Positions 63,442 through 64,000 of a DNA stretch of 64,000 bases are shown in pieces. A program made the position numbers and the translations under genes. Source of the DNA: Massilia psychrophila (GTDB lineage: Bacteria > Pseudomonadota > Gammaproteobacteria > Burkholderiales > Burkholderiaceae_D); NCBI RefSeq assembly GCF_002760665.1, contig NZ_PDOB01000004.1, positions 108,187 to 172,186 of the forward strand, in the 5' to 3' direction. Below the pieces are notes generated by a model. It did no database searches. It saw only the letters and a program-made list of their open reading frames with translations, and was not told where the DNA came from. Positions within the stretch are counted from its first letter, which is position 1; the number at the start of each line of letters is the position of its first letter.

Positions 63442-63818
63442 ATAAAATCAATGACTTACGATATTTTATCAATTGAACCAAGGCGTTTTTTGCCCGATCC
63501 GTCTTCATGTAGAGCGTATGTAGGATTTTTATTGTGCGGCTGGGGTTGGTTGCGTCGATACAGCAGGGATGGTATCGCTGGGTGTTAAGCGCCGGCTCCG
63601 CGTTGTTGACCAGCGCGGCCGGCACTAATTTGCAGTAACTCAGACTTTTGCTGATAGAACGCCCGAAACGACAGGCAGCTTTCTCGCCGCTGCGGACTTA
63701 GCAACCTAAGCTAGTTATCTATTCCGATTCGAGACACTCCGTGACAGATTGAGAATGTCATTTTTTCGTGACTGTTCAGCGTGAGGCGTACAGTGCGAAA
63801 AAGGTTGTAAACAATTAG
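63442..63818. other. Stretch between tRNA-Arg and the IS66-type gene, no gene seen
   Basis: 377 bases of lower GC content than the core genes. Reading frames are short and lack motifs. It may contain the left end of the IS element but I could not identify a terminal inverted repeat without the other end. No tnpA/tnpB-like frame precedes the transposase here. Confidence 0.45.
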
Positions 63819-64000
63819 ATGCGGTTCATCATGCTGGTCATGAAGAAAAAGCCGTCTCCGCCCGATTTGACCGACCTCACCCGTGGTGAGCTTGAAGTCA
63901 TTATCGTGACGTTGTGGGACCGCCTGGTGGCACTGGAAACGAAGGTCGACAAGAATTCGAGCAATTCCAGCAAGCCACCTTCTTCCGACGGACTCGTCAA
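63819..64000 (+). mobile_element. IS66-family transposase, N-terminal part (cut by window end)
   Basis: From ATG 63819 (alternatives 63831 and 63840) the frame is open to the window end: about 60 residues ending NSSNSSKPPSSDGLVK, the typical N-terminal region of IS66/TnpC transposases (helical start with a LWDRLVALETKV heptad, then the Asn/Ser/Pro linker). The catalytic DDE domain lies beyond the window. No accessory tnpA or tnpB is upstream, which fits the ISBst12-like subgroup. Located beside a tRNA pair, a common landing zone for mobile DNA. Confidence 0.8.

Overview
The window is chromosomal DNA from a high-GC betaproteobacterium. The gene content and the order of housekeeping blocks (carA-carB-greA; yhbY/rlmE-ftsH-folP-glmM; pstSCAB-phoU-phoB-phoR) point to Burkholderiales, most likely Oxalobacteraceae (Massilia/Duganella type). 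That placement is inferred from family recognition, not from a database search. Coding density is high, overlapping ATGA start/stop pairs are common, and there is one tRNA pair and an IS66-type transposase at the right edge.

Layout. 0-1 kb: end of a PhnCD-like ABC importer of the subfamily usually labelled 'putative selenate'. 1.2-4.4 kb: egtD-egtB (ergothioneine) coupled to a YihY-family membrane protein. 4.4-9 kb: a possible orphan small transcript, a haloacid-dehalogenase-like hydrolase, an M23 peptidase, an ABC-2 exporter pair and a decayed sterol-desaturase gene beside a REP-like palindrome pair. 9-12.4 kb: leuA with a Leu-rich leader peptide, and trpS. 12.4-14.7 kb: arsR-arsC-aquaglyceroporin-arsH. 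14.9-18.2 kb: selD(senC)-senB diverging from senA, the selenoneine pathway. 18-30 kb: RhlE-type helicase, MltD, small DUF proteins, a TetR regulator with an operator on its promoter, a second methionine aminopeptidase, a 1047-aa PAS-GGDEF-EAL protein and a broken molybdenum-hydroxylase gene. 30-38 kb: thioredoxin-like protein, tsaB-rimI-udg-DUF1853, lplT, alr, radA and an unlisted 38-aa membrane protein. 38-49.6 kb: a phosphate/polyphosphate island: ppk-sixA diverging from pstSCAB-phoUBR with a PHO box on each side, then a CYTH-CHAD protein. 49.8-63.5 kb: patatin lipoprotein, GlcG-like protein, carAB with a structured leader, greA, yhbY, rlmE, ftsH, folP, glmM, tRNA-Pro and tRNA-Arg. 63.8 kb to the end: start of an IS66-family transposase.

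How the parts work together. EgtD makes hercynine, which is the acceptor both for EgtB (sulfur, ergothioneine) and for SenA (selenium, selenoneine). SelD/SenC supplies selenophosphate and SenB makes the selenosugar donor. With the putative selenate importer at the left edge, 18 kb could hold most of a selenium route from uptake to a small-molecule antioxidant; only the importer's substrate and the final lyase step remain unassigned. The arsenic operon lies against the selenium genes. In the second half, PhoB-type sites would co-induce phosphate uptake and polyphosphate synthesis, with SixA and a CHAD protein as further polyphosphate/phosphohistidine functions nearby.

Limits: all names rest on reading translated sequence and motifs. 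No alignment, HMM, RNA-folding or promoter software was run.
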